Positions 22,201 through 32,940 of a DNA stretch of 64,000 nt are shown here, in pieces. How positions within the stretch are numbered: the first letter of the stretch is position 1; each line of letters opens with the position of its first letter. Below the pieces are notes generated by a model. That model did no database searches. It saw nothing but the letters and a program-made list of their open reading frames with translations, and had not been told where the DNA came from. The DNA lies in the NCBI GenBank assembly GCA_019914945.1, contig CM034102.1, forward strand, positions 12,017,501 through 12,081,500. Direction: 5' to 3'. The translations under genes and the position numbers were made by a program. The stretch comes from Typha latifolia. Taxonomy: Eukaryota; Streptophyta; Magnoliopsida; Poales; Typhaceae.

Positions 22201-22578
22201 CCAAGCTGTTGGCCTCACCTCATCCAGATCTTTAATAAGAGATTGGATGTGTTCATTGATCTTTTCTAAATATTTCATTCGTACAAGGTAGTTTGGTACA
22301 GTTTGGAGTGCATTATTTACGCAGTAGACAATATAAGAATTGATATTATCAGCAATAGGAGCCTTAACTTTGTCATTTTGATACTTGCGTTTCACTTCAG
22401 AGCCAGCATCCAAGAGACCCAACACGGCTTCGTAGTTAGACCTACTATCCGCAAGGTAATTGGCGCGTTCGTTTTCGGACCCAAATTTGATGGAGTATAT
22501 GGCATCTTCTTCTGTGCGGTAAATCATGAGAGCAAGCTTGCGAAGCTGGTCATCGTTGAGAATAACAACTCTATCCAT
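19209..22578 (-). CDS. Unrecognised two-part protein with glycine-rich hydrophobic hairpin (family 2), the only intact copy
   Basis: Exon 1 is 22578-22049 (ATG at 22578, donor AG|GTACAT) and encodes about 176 mainly helical, charged residues beginning MDRVVILNDDQLRKLALMIY. The last exon (about 19690-19209, after GCATGCAG) encodes some 158 residues ending DNPPKP and a stop. This part has LVLLYKAGMLVWDVFSAE (near its residue 40), then a glycine-zipper-like hydrophobic pair: VASYVGGALVGRVVTAAL and, after a short polar turn, LLAGTMSSIIGSFLIGAFVG. A short conserved tail, CYVAPMPDGVSLARQI, follows. The phases of the two exons (2 and 0) do not join directly, so a small middle exon or another splice site in the 2.3-kb intron is needed; an alternative acceptor TCAAG|T would restore frame. 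I know no named plant family. The hairpin resembles glycine-rich modules seen in many secreted or membrane-inserting proteins (inference). No signal peptide is seen. Confidence 0.65.
19896..20342. mobile_element. hAT-type MITE in the intron of family 2, copy 2
   Basis: Termini TAGACGTGATCATTGGG and AATAATCATGTCTA match the 613-bp element at 11161. Units 1 and 3 have the uninterrupted site CTCGAGGTYGCTCATTTACC (about 6991 and 47959). Interior GGGCTCAGGCCGGGC motifs are shared. Copy 4 at 61720 is in the same site. Confidence 0.8.
20507..20758 (+). other. Conserved short ORF, copy 2 (83 codons)
   Basis: The longest copy of the ORF with PLAFVHLPAPQTLLSIPSLP. It sits antisense in the family 2 intron. 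Function unknown. Confidence 0.35.
20692..21284 (-). other. Exon-like frames inside the family 2 intron, unit 2
   Basis: Two minus-strand frames (21284-21096 and 21069-20692) have protein-like composition: CPNGNSPYTIQITSYNSYDF, and later LDGRNNGCTYITITRRLTDH. The second frame is preceded by an AG after a pyrimidine-poor stretch and followed by AG|GTRAA, as an exon would be. Both recur in unit 4 (62512-63102). Units 1 and 3 have lost this segment. Not recognised; possibly fragments of a captured or nested gene. Confidence 0.35.
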
Positions 22579-22739
22579 TTGAGTATGACAAGTGTGCTTG
22601 AGTAATGAGGAAGATGAATATCGCATGGTTATTTATAAGCAAAGATCCATCTATGGTGGTGAATCACACCGTGCATTGAAAAAAAAAAATCAATTGGCAT
22701 TCATTTATGGACAGAAAATAAGAGCCATACATGCTACAT

Positions 22740-22872
22740 GTGGACACGCTATGTTGTAAGGTGGATAGAGAAACTAGCATTTATTTTAACTTACGTTGAG
22801 AAGCTCCCTAGCTATGGTTAAGTATATATGCTATGGCTGTTCACACATAAAAATTAAAATTAACTCTAGTTT
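22740..22872. other. Upstream region of the intact family 2 gene
   Basis: No clear TATA box could be assigned. The sequence leads directly into a MITE and then the minisatellite spacer. Confidence 0.25.
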
Positions 22873-23265
22873 TATTTTAAAGAATTTTATAAATTACACT
22901 ATATATTTTATCTATTTTGTGCTCATGTTTTAAGATTTAGTAACTCGACCTTTTATTTTTTCTATAATTTTTATTTAATACCCTAACATTATTTTAATTA
23001 ACTAACATTAACCAAATTATTAAAATACCCTCACCATTATTTTTCCTAATCTCTATCCCACATGTGAAGAAAACATTGGTAATTTAAGTAGTTATAAATT
23101 ATCTCATATATTATAACATAATATTTTTTACTGGTACTGTCTAAATTAACAGAGTGTATTAAATAAAAATTATATAAAAAAAGTAAAATTTGGGTTACAA
23201 AATCCTCAGACACCAAATCAATAAATAGATAAATTATAAAATATGATTTGGTAAAATTTTCCTTT
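22873..23265. mobile_element. Fold-back MITE with long degenerate TIRs
   Basis: The left end GAATTTTATAAATTACACTA...TTTATCTATTTTG is mirrored by the right end AATAAATAGATAAATTATAAAATATGA...AAAATTTTC. A second copy at 25306-26541 has the same ends but is split by a solo LTR, and half copies occur near 33500 and 35400. There is no coding capacity, which fits a Mutator-like MITE. Confidence 0.5.
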
Positions 23266-23274
23266 ATTTTAGCT

Positions 23275-25165
23275 TGATAAGGTCGCTCAAGTTGGGTATA
23301 AGGTTGCTTAGGTTTAGTGTGATCACTATGCATGTTTATATTAATACCAGCGTATTTATTTTATCTTAATTAATAAGATCAATCATATTTAGTGTGTTCA
23401 GAAATAAATATCTACATTAAAATTTTAGTCATCTTTAATTAATAAGTTCGCTTTAGCTTCAGCATTCTTAGATTGATAAGGAGGATAAGGTTGAGAATAA
23501 CAACTCTATCCATCTAAGTATGACAACTCCAATTTTTCAATTTTTTTGATTCCTTAGAGTTTTTTTTTTCTGTTTCTGGTGGTATCAAAATGTCGCTGTG
23601 CCTGGAAAATGAATATCGCCAGAAAAGATTTTCAATTCAATATATTTTTTTTCTCTCCACTCGGACTAATCCACCTACTCGGCTTCTTGTATTTAAAGTG
23701 AGTTGTGTATCTACTCCAATGATACTATTGTTCCGGACAATTATGATTCGATAGTAGTATATTCACACATAAAAGATCAACATCAACACCAATGTTTTAT
23801 TTTTTTCTTTGATTGATAAAGTCAGATAGGTATTAGAATGTTCACAAATGGATGCTTACATCAAATACTATGTTGTCACGAACCATATTTGAAAAGATTT
23901 GGATGTTAAAAAATTATGATCTTTTTATCTAAGAAGCCTTCTAGAATCTAATGACTTTAGTTTCACGTGATTATGAGGTTAGACTGAAAAGATAAAATTA
24001 AAACAATGCAGAAAGGTTAGAATTAAATATATTGGTAATTATTCGACGTTGGGGCTGTTGGAGGGTGGAGGTGTGGTGGAGTACCATAAGATGTGGTGAC
24101 TAGGATTTAGAAGTTGGGAAGGATTTTACGGTTAAAATCTATTACTATGAAAATAAAGATAATCTAACGCTACAATAAAATAGTAAATACAATATAATAA
24201 ATTAGCTAAATTTAATAACTCAATGCTTAAATGATTAAATAAATAATACCAACCTCTCATATATATAGAGCTAAATTCAATAACTCCATGGTTTCTCCTT
24301 CATCTTTCTCGATCTCGTACTAGACTCGATTCGCAACAAGGGTTTGTTTTGATACCACTATTTCGAAGTTGATTTTGAACAATATGGATGTAAAGAAATT
24401 ATGACATTTTTTTGGGAGGAAGCCTCAAAAGTCATGTATCTAATAGTTTTAGTTTCATATGATTTTGAAGTTTCAAAAAATAAAATTAAAATAATGGAGG
24501 AAGGTTAAAATATAGATTTATATGACTTAACTTAGAGACTTATTTGACTTAAATAGACTATCTTAAGAGTTTCTATTACATAACTCTACTTATCTTGAAG
24601 GTTTACATAATATAATTAGACTTGTCTTAAAGAGTTTCTATGACAACTTTTCTTATTAATTTTTTTGTGTTTGATTAATAAGGCTGCTCAAGTTTAGTGT
24701 GTTCACAAATAGATGTCCATCAACACTAATATTTTTATTTTATATTGATTTATAAGGTCGTTTGGGTTTAGTGTGTTCTAATAGATGTATGTATCAACAC
24801 TAATGTTTTTATTTTATCTTAATTGATAAATAAGATCGTTTGGGTTTAGTGTGTTCACAAATGAATGTCTACATCAAAACAAATATTTTTATTTTGTCTT
24901 GATTAATAAGTTCACTTGAGTTTAGTGCGTTCACAAATAAATATTTACATCAAACACTATTATTTTTATTTTGTCTTGATCCATAAAATTGCTCGGCCAC
25001 TTCGAGTTTAGTGTGTTCACAAATGAATATCTACAACAACACCTATGGTTTTTATTTTTTTGTTGATTGATAAGGTTACTTGGATTTAATGTGTTCACAA
25101 ATAAATGTATATAAACATCGATGCTTTTATTTTATCTTGATTGATTGGTAGCTAAGGTTTAGTAT
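23275..25165 (+). repeat. 75-bp minisatellite spacer, unit 2, left section
   Basis: Repeated TTTAGTGTGTTCACAAATG / TTTATTTTATCTTGATTG / ATAAGGTCGCT units, as at 8745. They are interrupted by LTR-3 fragments at 23873-24650. No gene. Confidence 0.75.
23873..24650 (-). mobile_element. Two LTR-3 family fragments in tandem
   Basis: Each begins with a degenerate form of TGTTACAAATCAGATCTGGA (about 23876 and 24355) and continues with the TTATGATATTTTT and AAGATAAAATTAAAA motifs of the solo LTR at 18509. The second ends with the 32-bp minisatellite. Confidence 0.55.
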
Positions 25166-25465
25166 GTTAAAAAATATATGCCAATTGGCATGGATAGAAA
25201 ATAAGAGTCATACATTCTTCTCGTGAATCACGCCTATGTCTCCTCAACCTTCACCAGGTATGTTCACACATAAAAATCAACATCAACTCCAGTTTTATTT
25301 TAAGAAATTCTATAAATCAGACTTTATATTTTATATATTTTGTTATTCACACCCTATATTTGTAGATTTTATAACCCATCCTCATTATTTTTTTTTTGCT
25401 ATACCACTATTTTTTCTCCTCTCTATCCCTCCGCTAAAGAAGACATTGGTAATTTAGATATTTAT

Positions 25466-26375
25466 TGATACGATCTCGCCTTTTTGGTGAATGGTCGATC
25501 TCTTTCAATTCTTGATCTGGACTAGATCTGGCACGGAACTTTGAAATAAAATCCCGAAATATGTCGCCGTCGGATTGACGTGAAACTTTGATATGTTGTA
25601 GCCCCAGAAAAGAGCTTTCCAGAAAATCTAGTTTCAGGCGAATTGGAGATGGGGATCTCGAGATATCCGTGGATGGAGGCACGAGATCCTAGGTAATGGT
25701 GGATGAAGGTGGACCGGCGTTAATGTGGTGGCACCGGTGAAAAGTTATGGTGGAACGGTTGTGGTTGATGGAAGGATTAGGGCAAGTGTTGGATAGATTG
25801 GACGAAGGGGAAGAAGAGGGCCACCCCTAAGGGACTAGGGTGATTAGCCGGACGAGGGAGGTTAGAAGCGGTGTCGCCGGGGATTGAGAGAACGGGAGCG
25901 AAGAAGACGAAGGAGGCAAGGCAAAACTCAATCTCAATAATCAATCTTCATCTTGGTTGCCCTACACATCCTTTTATAGGCTAACCAACAACTCACATTA
26001 ATCCTAAAACACAATTTTCGTCGACCGCGTTCGAACTCGCCCGACCGCATTCGAACGCACCGAATTAGCTCTTCTGGATTTGCGAACGCGATGCAGGCGT
26101 TCGAACGCGTGATCGAACGCGCCTGTCGGTATTTGCGAACGCGATGCAGGCGTTCATAGTGCGTTCGAACGCACCGCGTTCGAACGCACAGTACATTCTC
26201 TTCACCACGTTCACAACCCCGTTCACAAACCGCGTTCGAACTCACTCCACCCGCGTTCGAACGCGACTTACAGAAAACTTATTTCAATGAAAATTAAACA
26301 CTAAAACATGAAATAAAAATACTCCTAAAGTGAATCCATGCTCGAGACGACGTTGGTGAAGTCCGAATCGTATCA
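25466..26375 (-). mobile_element. Solo LTR of the 37934 gypsy family
   Basis: TGATACGATCTCGCC at the left and CCGAATCGTATCA at the right, flanked by TTTAT on both sides (25461-25465, 26376-26380). Reverse-complemented, it matches the LTRs at 37934 and 41573 in the GACTTCACC, GGTTAGCCTATAAAAG, GGGCAACC and GGCGACRCCGCTTCTAA stretches. The 18-bp minisatellite of those LTRs is replaced by a TTCGAACGC-rich segment. No internal domain. Confidence 0.9.
26020..26275. repeat. GCGTTCGAACGC palindrome cluster in the solo LTR U3
   Basis: Seven TTCGAA hexamers, mostly in GCGTTCGAACGC context, plus a repeated TTTGCGAACGCGATGCAGGC (near 26078 and 26133). It lies upstream of the LTR's CTATAAAAG promoter motif, i.e. 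in U3. Confidence 0.85.
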
Positions 26376-26932
26376 TTTATAAATTATTTTATATATTATG
26401 TTAGAATATTTTTTGTTTAAATTAACAAAGTGTATTAAATAAGAATTATAAGAAAAAATAAGAGTTGGGTTACAAAATTCTCAAAGACAAGGTGTAAATC
26501 ACAAAATAGGTAAAATATAAACTATGATTTGTAAAATTTTCCTTTATTTTAAATTAATTGATAAGTTCGCTCAGGTTGGGTATATGATAACTCATGAATG
26601 TTCAACAATCATATATTCAAGCATAAATTCTATTTTTTTTTGTTAATAAGATCGATCATATTTAGTGTGTTCACAAATGAATATCTATATCAAAATTTTG
26701 ATAGTGTTTAATTAATAAGCTCGGTTAGGTTTAGCATGTTCACAAATGGTATAAGTACGATAGGGTTGAAAATAACAACTCTATCCATGTGTATGACAAC
26801 TTTCAATAGTAGTATGTTCACACATAAAAGATCAACATCAACACCAATGTTTTGTTTTTTCTATGATTGATAAAGTTCATCAGGTTTAGAATATTCACAA
26901 ATGGATGGTTACATCAAATACCAGTATTGTTA

Positions 26933-27837
26933 TGAAGTAGTTTTAGAAAGATTTCGACGTTAAAAAATTATGATATTTTTATCTAAGAAGCATTGAATGG
27001 TAAGAATCTAATTGCTTTAATTTCACGTGATTATGAGGTTAGAGTGAAAAGATAAAACTAAAAAAGTGCAGGTTAGAATTGAATATATTGGTAATTATCC
27101 GACGTTGGGGCGGTTGTCGGAGGGTGGCGGATGGCCAGGTGTGGTGGCAGAGAACCGTACATTGGGTGCCTCATGAAAAAGGTGATGGCTAGGGTTTGGA
27201 AGCTGAGAAGGGTTCTACGGTTAAGATATATTCCTTATAAAAATAAAGATGATCTAACACTATGATAAAATGATAAATGCAATATAATAAATTAGCTAAA
27301 TTTAATAACTCATGATTAAACAAATAAGCCCAACCTCTCATATTTAGAGCTAAATTAGTAATTCCATGGTTTCTCCTTCCTCATTTGTCTTTCTCGATCT
27401 CGTTTAACCATCATCCAAGTTACGTCGGCTCTGATACAAAATTGTTACGGACATTATGAACGTTTGCTTTGATACCACTGTTCCAAATCAGATTTGGAAC
27501 ATTATGAATGTAAAGAAATTGCGATATTTTTATGGGAGGAAGCCTCAAAAGTTATGAGTCTAATGGTTTTAATTTCACATTATGTCGAGGTTGGAGTGAA
27601 AATAAAATAAAATTAAAATAGTGGAGGAAAGTCAAAACATAGGCTTATATGACTTAATTAGACTTGCCTTAGATGCTTACTTAACTTAAGTAGATTTGCT
27701 TTAAGAGTTTTATAACTAGATTTGCTTTAAAGGCTTACATAAGAGATAAGCATAAATTAATTAAAAGATAAATAGACTTGATCCATCAGACCAGTGTCCT
27801 CATAATGTGATCCGACCTGATCCAATCTGCATTGAGT
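26933..27837 (-). mobile_element. LTR-3 family fragments
   Basis: Two partial copies: one with the GGTAATTATCCGACGTTGGG region (about 27090), and one from about 27465 (CCAAATCAGATTTGGAACAT) to the terminus GACCTGATCCAATCTGCAT, including the 32-bp minisatellite. Confidence 0.55.
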
Positions 27838-28032
27838 GTTTTATTTTATCCTAATCAGGTTGGGTATGTAAAGGCTTATGAATGTTCAACAAATCATATC
27901 TTCAAGCATAATTTTTTTTTTGTCTTCGATTGATAAGGTTGCTCAGGTTTAGTGTATTCAGAAATGGACGGCTACATCAACATTAGTGTATTTATTTTAT
28001 CTTGATTAATAAGGTTGCTCAGGTTTAGTGTG

Positions 28033-28935
28033 TGATGCGATTCGGGTCGGATCAGATCACATCATGAGGACATTGATTCGATAGATTGAGTCTAGTTATT
28101 TTATTTATTCTGTTTATATAGTTTAGTTAGAATCTAAGTAAGTTAGAATTTATTTAATTAGCTAAGTTCGTTAACTTCTGTGAAGTCTTAGAAAAATATT
28201 ATGCAGATATTAATATTATGAGACTACTTGGAGAAGATCGAAGATGTCATAATCTACAACTTTTATATTCAAGGTTTCTCCATATTAAGACTCCATCTGT
28301 CGCATAATGAAGAAAAATTCTGAGAAGGATAAGGAAAGATAATTTAGCTAAGTCATATTTATCTTTAATGTAAATCTTTAAGGCAAGCTTAATTAATTTA
28401 TGTAAGCCACTAAGGCAAGTTTAATTAAATTATGTAAGCCTTTAAGATAAATTTAATTAAGTTATGTAAATCTATAAGGCAAGTCCTAGTTCGAGTCGTA
28501 TAAGACTTTAGGGCTAAGTCCAATTATGATTCATTGTACCCAACCTATATATATAGAGGGGCTGTGATTTATTCATCTAAACATCCAAGTATTGATAATT
28601 AATTGAGTTTGATTATTTTCTTATTCTCACATTTACCGTTTATATCATAATCGTTAGATTGTCTTTATTTTCCTAGTAGTAGATCTAAGTTATAAACCCA
28701 AAATACCTAGCTTTAACCTATAACCACCATTACCTCTAGCAGCTACCCTACTATACGACGGTCCACGACCGCCCTTGGCATCTGCCCCGTTCTAGCCTTG
28801 CTCTACTATTTTAATTATATGTTTTCATCCATACATCTAGTTGATGTGAAACCAGAGCCATTAGAACCCTATCTCGTGAGGGTACCACTATTTAAATTTT
28901 TATAATTTTCTTACGTCCAGATCTGGTCCATAATA
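28033..28935 (+). mobile_element. Solo LTR, LTR-3 family, inside a minisatellite unit
   Basis: Begins TGATGCGATTCGGGTCGG and ends CCAGATCTGGTCCATAATA. The host repeat TTTAGTGTGTTCAC is split after TTTAGTGTG, and GTGTG is duplicated on both sides (28028-28032, 28936-28940). It contains 32-bp minisatellite copies (28375-28500) and ACCTATATATATAGAGGGG, a likely LTR promoter. Confidence 0.8.
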
Positions 28936-29535
28936 GTGTGTTCACAAATAAATATCTACATCAATTTTTTTTGTGTGTTTGATTAATAAGGCTGCTCAAA
29001 TTTAGTGTGTTCACAAATAGATGTCCATCAACACCAATATTTTTATTTCATCTTGATAGATAAGGTTGCTTAGGTCTAGTGTGCTCTAATAGATGTCTAC
29101 ATTAACACCAATATTTTTATTTTTTGATTGATAAATAAGGTGGCTTTAATGTGTTCATAAATGAATGTTAGCATTAAAACAAATATTTTTATTTTGTCTT
29201 GATTGATAATGTCATTTAGGTTTAATGTGTTAAAAAATAAATGTCTATATAAAGACCAATGTTTTTATTTTATCTTGATCGATAAGTTCGCTATGATTTA
29301 GTATGTTCACATATAGATGTCTATATTAACCACCCATAGTTTTCGCGGCATAGATAAATATAATTAAATAAGGATGTATATCAGTATATGTGGTGTCACA
29401 ATATTTTCAACATAAAACAATATTTATATTATGGTCGGTAGCAACAGAATAAAGTCTACAAACTGTGTGGATGGTCTTTCTATATATGCAATCAATTAAT
29501 TTCCACAAATTATGGATGATAGCAACTTAGATACT

Positions 29536-29860
29536 AGGGTAACTTTATATTTAACACCCTTAGTTTAAATTAATCTATGATTTACATCTAACCTGTTTAC
29601 AATTTACAAACTCAACATTATGTTTTAGCGATTATGTGCAAAAAATACCATCGGTTAGATTTATATTAACACCATATGGACAAATAGCATAAATAATATT
29701 CTATCAATGTTAAATAAATTTTTTTTAAAATAACTAAAATACACTTAGCTTTTGTATCTATTTGCTAAACTATATGTGTTTATTTATAAATAATTAAAAT
29801 ATAGAGTATAAACTGCAAATTTGTTAAAAAAAAGGTGTTAAATATAAATTTCCCTAATAG
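29536..29860. mobile_element. MITE-like element abutting the JIP23 copy 2 promoter
   Basis: Left end AGGGTAACTTTATATTTAACAC and right end GTGTTAAATATAAATTTCCCT form imperfect inverted repeats. Its right end lies about 35 bp upstream of the TATA box. Copies 1 and 3 keep only the right end. Confidence 0.5.
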
Positions 29861-29892
29861 ATATTGTCTGCTCTTTGGATCTGGAAATGTTC

Positions 29893-29901
29893 TATATATA
29901 G
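29893..29901 (+). promoter_or_regulatory. TATA box of JIP23 copy 2
   Basis: TATATATAG, same context as copies 1 and 3. The downstream leader is shorter: the segment between GCGCACTGTTTATGATGAGG and the leader acceptor lacks about 350 bp present in copies 1 and 3. Confidence 0.55.
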
Positions 29902-30320
29902 ATGTGTTAGCAAAGCCATGCTTGTGTGAAAACTTGAGAACTCTTGTGAGGTATTGTTCTATCTCCTTAGAGCAACATTTGCTAGATATCTCTTTCTATC
30001 TCCTTGATTTTATTTTTCACTTCGTTCTTTCTCCATTTGATCTTCTCCTTTTATTTATAGTCTTCCATCTTTTCTTCTGCTATGATATATGTAATTATCC
30101 TACCGTCGCTCTTTTATTATTATTAATTTTCATCGTATATAAAAGTTATATAGATATTATTATTTGCTTCTTCTCTCTGCAAAGCCCCTCTGATGGATGT
30201 CATTGCTTGCAAGGAAGTAATCTATATAACTTTTATAAACGCGCACTGTTTATGATGAGGTGGTGCGATAACTAAACTATTAGCTTTTTCATTGGTGAGT
30301 TTGTAGGAATTGATAGATCA

Positions 30321-31182
30321 ATGGCGTACAACGTATTTGGAATCCCTGTCACCACCCAGACATTGGAGAGAATGAGCGAGTACATGGGAAAGACGATAAC
30401 ACGCAAAGACAGGGCTAAAGTTGCTCTTGATATGAAAAATACAGAGAGTAAGGATGTGAATGCTCGTCAATACGTGGAGCAGCTAAAAGAGAGGTATGGC
30501 AATGGAGTCGCTACGCTATGCGTTGTTTACAATGCCACTGGGGATCCTCTAACGTTTATTACGAGCCATGATTATTTTGGCCACATTTGGTACTCCCCAT
30601 ACCCATACCAGATAGAGAATGGCCAGTGGGGTGCGTTTCTACACGGGAAAGTTGCCGGAGCCACATCTGGCTCAAATGCAGCTGTAGTGTACCGCGGCAT
30701 GAACCAAGCAGGGGATCATTGTGACTGGATGCTGGCTTGGGACAACCCGTGGAATAGAATGAGCTTTTCATGCAAAGTAAGTACTGTTCGTACTCTGTAT
30801 ATAATATTCACATCTTGAAAAACCAGCCGAAGACTATACAACTCGAAAAGATCGCACCATCTCCCATGTCTCGTAGGAGATCAAAATGACTACTCGTGAA
30901 GAGGCCAAACTTAAGGCCGAGCGAGAGAATCTGCAAAACTATTTACATAACTAATGATCTATTCATTGTCCATGCATGTTGCAGGCGTACACTGAGATCC
31001 GCGAAGCTAACCAGTTTGACAACACAGTTTGGGGTGTAATCAGTGATAAGATGGAGAGATCTAGCATCCATTATGAAGATGTCTGGAACGGGTGTTGGTC
31101 AGGTGTGTCGATCGGTGATGACACCACCGCCGTATACGAGGGGATAATGACGCTTGAAGATGTTGCCAAATTGGCTCCGTAA
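30321..31182 (+). CDS. JIP23: JIP23-like 23-kDa jasmonate-induced protein, copy 2
   Basis: Exons 30321-30776 (AAA|GTAAGT) and 30985-31182 (TTGCAG|GCG) join in phase 0 to 217 aa, the same length and intron position as copies 1 and 3. All family motifs are kept (KERYGNGV, YNATGDPL, GHIWYSPYP, NGQWGAFLHG, AYTEIRE). It is the most divergent of the three: FGIPVTTQTLE, YMGKTI, NPWNRMSFSC, EANQFDN, MERSSIHYEDV, AVYEGIMTLEDV. Substitutions without frame damage suggest selection for function. The downstream neighbour is an LTR-3 remnant split by a copia LTR. The nearest upstream gene is the divergent family 2 gene at 22578. Confidence 0.9.
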
Positions 31183-32940
31183 TAAGAACTAGGTCGCTGA
31201 GTTACAGCACAAAAATATTGGACATGTAAGCTATTAAGACAAGTCTAATTAAGTCAAATAAATCTATAAGACCAGTCTAATTTAATCATATGGGCCCAAA
31301 GGTAAGTCTAGTAAATTAAATAAGCCTACAAAGCAAGTCTAATTAAGTAATGTATGCATTTAAGGTAAATTCTAGTTCGAGTCGTGTAAGTCTTTATGGC
31401 TAGTCCTAGTAGAACTTATTGTACCCGACCTATATATATAAATGGGATAGACAACTTTATTTAATTATCTAAGCATTGAGAAATTATTTAGTTTAGGTAA
31501 TTTATTATTATTGCATTTACCATTTTATCGTATTTAAAAAAAAATTAGGTATGCGTATGCATCTAAATCCTAGGCAATGATATCAACAATTTCCTTAAAT
31601 AAATACGGAATAAATATCAAAAAGTAAAGTAAAGATTAACACCAAGATTTTTACGCGGAAAAACCTAAACAAACCATGGATCTAAACTCGAACTAAAACC
31701 AATCATTAAACTTATAGCAGTTAAAAGATTGATTTACAAAACGACCCGTCGATCCCCACGACTTTGTTTCTCTTAGTCTTACTCGTTAGAACCCATGATT
31801 CACCACTTCCCATGATTGATCTTTAATCTCAATAGCCCTCGAGATTAATATTTCATCTAAATGACCCTTTAGACGAAAGATTGGTGCGTTGTAGAAGAGA
31901 TAGACCTTTTTGGTGGAAAAATGTTATAGCACAAAGAAATCTTTTTCAAAAGCAATCACCTCTCTAGTGTTAGTGCATCCTAACCTTTATATAAGTTAAT
32001 AAGATCAGGCTAAATCCAGTCAAAACAGAACTCTTGATTTCACATTCGAGCAAGTTGTAGAGTGCGTTCGAATGCGATTCGAGTGTGTTCGAATGCCTTG
32101 TTCAAACAGCAAACTTAACAGTTAAATGCAGAGTTCTTCTTCTTGTGCCTTTAGGTAAATTTCATACTTCTTTAACCATCATGACACCGTTTAATCACCT
32201 CAATAATGATTCTAAAATCGCTTTGAATACTTTGGCTTCAAAATTAATCTTTTACTTAAATAATTTTCATCAAATATTTCATAACTTGTGCATATGCTCA
32301 CATAAAATCTAGACACATTGCATATATAAAATTATATTTTGAAACACAATTTCATAATTATATTAGTACAAATAAAACCTAACATGTATCTATAATCGGT
32401 AAATTGTGTTTATTTTATATTAGTAGTAACACGTATCAATAATTTGCCAATTGTGTTAAGTTAATTTATTAGTCAGTTTAGTTAATTTATTATTATCGCA
32501 TTAAGAAATTTATCAATCTTTGTTGTGTTTCCTTTGATCTAGTACTCATAAGAACAATAGATTAAAGGAGAGGTTGCTTTAGAAATTTTGTTGAATTCCT
32601 AATCAAAATTCCTCATATTTCAGCCAAATTCTATTGTTTAAATGAGTGATTCACTATTCGCACAACCCTAATCCTAAATTCCTAATTCCTTTCCTAACCA
32701 ATCACCTATGCCACCTACTCTTCCACTCGCTCGGTCTCTTTGAGTCCTACTCCTCAAGCTGTCATCCCATCCTCCTCCTCTATTGCTGGCAAGCATCCTC
32801 CTCCTTCGTCGACAGGCGTCGGCAAGCCTCATCCTCCTTCTCCTCCACCACCTCTTCCTATGTCAAAATCCTCAAGCCCTGTTGACAGGTTACAGAACGA
32901 TCCCTTCAAGATCTGGATGGATCTATACTTCTTGATCTAA
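31183..32940 (+). mobile_element. LTR-3 family remnant behind JIP23 copy 2, split by a copia LTR
   Basis: The left part 31183-31541 has the 32-bp minisatellite, ATATATATAAATGGGATAG and GTTTAGGTAATTTATTATT. The order resumes near 32465 (GTTTAGTTAATTTATTATTA). The right part holds proline/serine-coding frames (32646-32940) of no known family. Confidence 0.45.
31545..32384 (-). mobile_element. Copia LTR, reverse orientation
   Basis: On the minus strand it begins TGTTAGGTTTTATTTG and ends near TTTACGCGGAAAAACC (reverse of the SIRE-like GGTTTTTCCGCGTAAA). It contains GTTCGAAT repeats at 32060-32100. It matches the dispersed LTR at 2587 in general plan. Confidence 0.55.

Larger units (their letters stand above)
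25306..26541. mobile_element. Fold-back MITE split by a solo LTR
   Basis: The ends match the element at 22873 (AAATTCTATAAATCAGACTT ... ATGATTTGTAAAATTTTC). The interior is interrupted by the 910-bp LTR plus its TSD at 25466-26380; the MITE at 22873 supplies the uninterrupted order (GGTAATTTAAGTAGTTATAA). Confidence 0.55.
26560..29340 (+). repeat. 75-bp minisatellite spacer, unit 2, right section
   Basis: Continuation of the 75-bp repeats up to the JIP23 copy 2 promoter, with LTR-3 insertions at 26933-27837 and 28033-28935. No ORF of interest. Confidence 0.75.

Noticed and set aside
30559..30771. Minus-strand ORF over JIP23 exon 1
   Set aside because: Antisense shadow of a well-supported coding exon.
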